Source of the DNA: Meghimatium bilineatum
Lineage: Eukaryota; Mollusca; Gastropoda; Stylommatophora; Philomycidae
Direction of reading: 5' to 3'
Assembly: GCA_034231615.1 (NCBI GenBank)
Contig: CM067309.1
Coordinates: 40,870,681-40,934,680, forward strand
DNA length: 64,000 nucleotides
Shown here: positions 63,616 to 64,000 of the stretch, one piece after another
Position numbering within the stretch: position 1 is the first letter of the stretch
How the letters are laid out: the number at the start of each line of letters is the position of its first letter
Notes under the pieces: generated by a model
Database searches by the model: none
Seen by the model: only the letters and a program-made list of their open reading frames with translations
Told to the model about the DNA's origin: nothing
Translations under genes and position numbers: made by a program

Positions 63616-64000
63616 CGTTATATATAGCAGGTGATAGTGTCATTTCCATCTACATTATTATCATGTTATTTTTACTGTCTTATTTCTATTACTCCATCCC
63701 GTTTGGTGCTGTTTATTGTGTATTTTCACAGCTTTCTGTTGTTTATGCTGTCAGTCATTTCCAATACCGATGTTCTCCAATGCCACAATCCCATCATGCG
63801 ACATAATATTGCATTTTCTTTAGCTAAATTAATTTTACAACATATTGTGAAACGATTATCTCCAACAAAACCACACTTCTATTTAACTCTCCTCCGCCTG
63901 TCAACAATTAGCCAAAACAGGAAAGGTTTCGCAAATAAACGACTCCATCTATCCTACGATGCGTGCAGAGCTTGTTATCCACTCAACGTTTCCGAATTTA
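63616..64000. other. No gene seen
   Basis: No recognisable feature to the window end. Confidence 0.4.

Noticed and set aside
1-64000. LTR retrotransposons, endogenous retroviruses, Polintons
   Set aside because: No long direct terminal repeats, protease or integrase motifs, capsid or envelope-like frames were recognised. The RNase H domains found are embedded in LINE ORF2 C-termini.

Overview
This window looks like non-genic DNA from a large, AT-rich animal genome. There is no operon structure, no compact gene order and no recognisable host protein-coding exon, rRNA or tRNA gene. Almost everything that can be identified is a broken LINE (non-LTR retrotransposon) 3' end, a cut-and-paste transposon remnant, a short retroposon (SINE-like) or a tandem array. 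The LINE protein families (C-termini with the 'GCESWT', 'FGHxxR', 'GRGRPR' and 'KTTFWKxYVT-stop' style) and the tRNA-derived SINE near 38.1-38.4 kb suggest a lophotrochozoan, perhaps a mollusc. That assignment is inference and of low to moderate confidence.

Layout. 0-1.5 kb is a 28-bp satellite. 2.9-3.5 kb is (CAAT/CAAC)-rich. 4.66-5.40 kb is an open but truncated hAT transposase with a BED zinc finger. 6.0-7.1 kb is a ~39-bp array. 8.4-15.3 kb holds LINE fragments, a 12-bp and a 30-bp array, and the first copies of two dispersed retroposon families, called here B (roughly 250 bp, GAA-rich 3' tail) and A (~404 bp, CAAGAAT tail). 17.6-18.9 kb is a DDE_3 (IS630/Tc1-type) transposase split by a LINE with a 13-bp target duplication. 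19.2-19.9 kb is a LINE RNase H. 20.6-24.0 kb is tandem repeats, including a 1.5-kb array of 18-bp units. 26.7-30.0 kb has more arrays, SINE-like heads and LINE ends. 31.1-33.5 kb is a nest of three LINEs. 35.2-36.5 kb is a LINE reverse transcriptase split by retroposon A. 39-45.2 kb contains LINE ends, arrays and a 544-codon LINE reading frame. 45.2-50.9 kb is mostly arrays plus two LINEs, one split by retroposon A and one carrying an internal codon-phase array. 51-64 kb has further LINE ends, arrays, many copies of B and an inverted-repeat element.

How the parts relate. The elements are stacked: retroposon A inserted into two LINEs and into the tail of a B copy, LINEs inserted into a LINE and into a DNA transposon, each with readable target-site duplications. 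A second theme is that many tandem arrays sit inside, or exactly at the end of, LINE C-terminal coding sequence, sometimes in codon phase (17-codon and 8-codon units). One long degenerate array is the expanded 3' tail of retroposon A. These arrays seem to be born from transposon sequence rather than from unique DNA. No LTR element, retrovirus-like element, Polinton or toxin gene was recognised.
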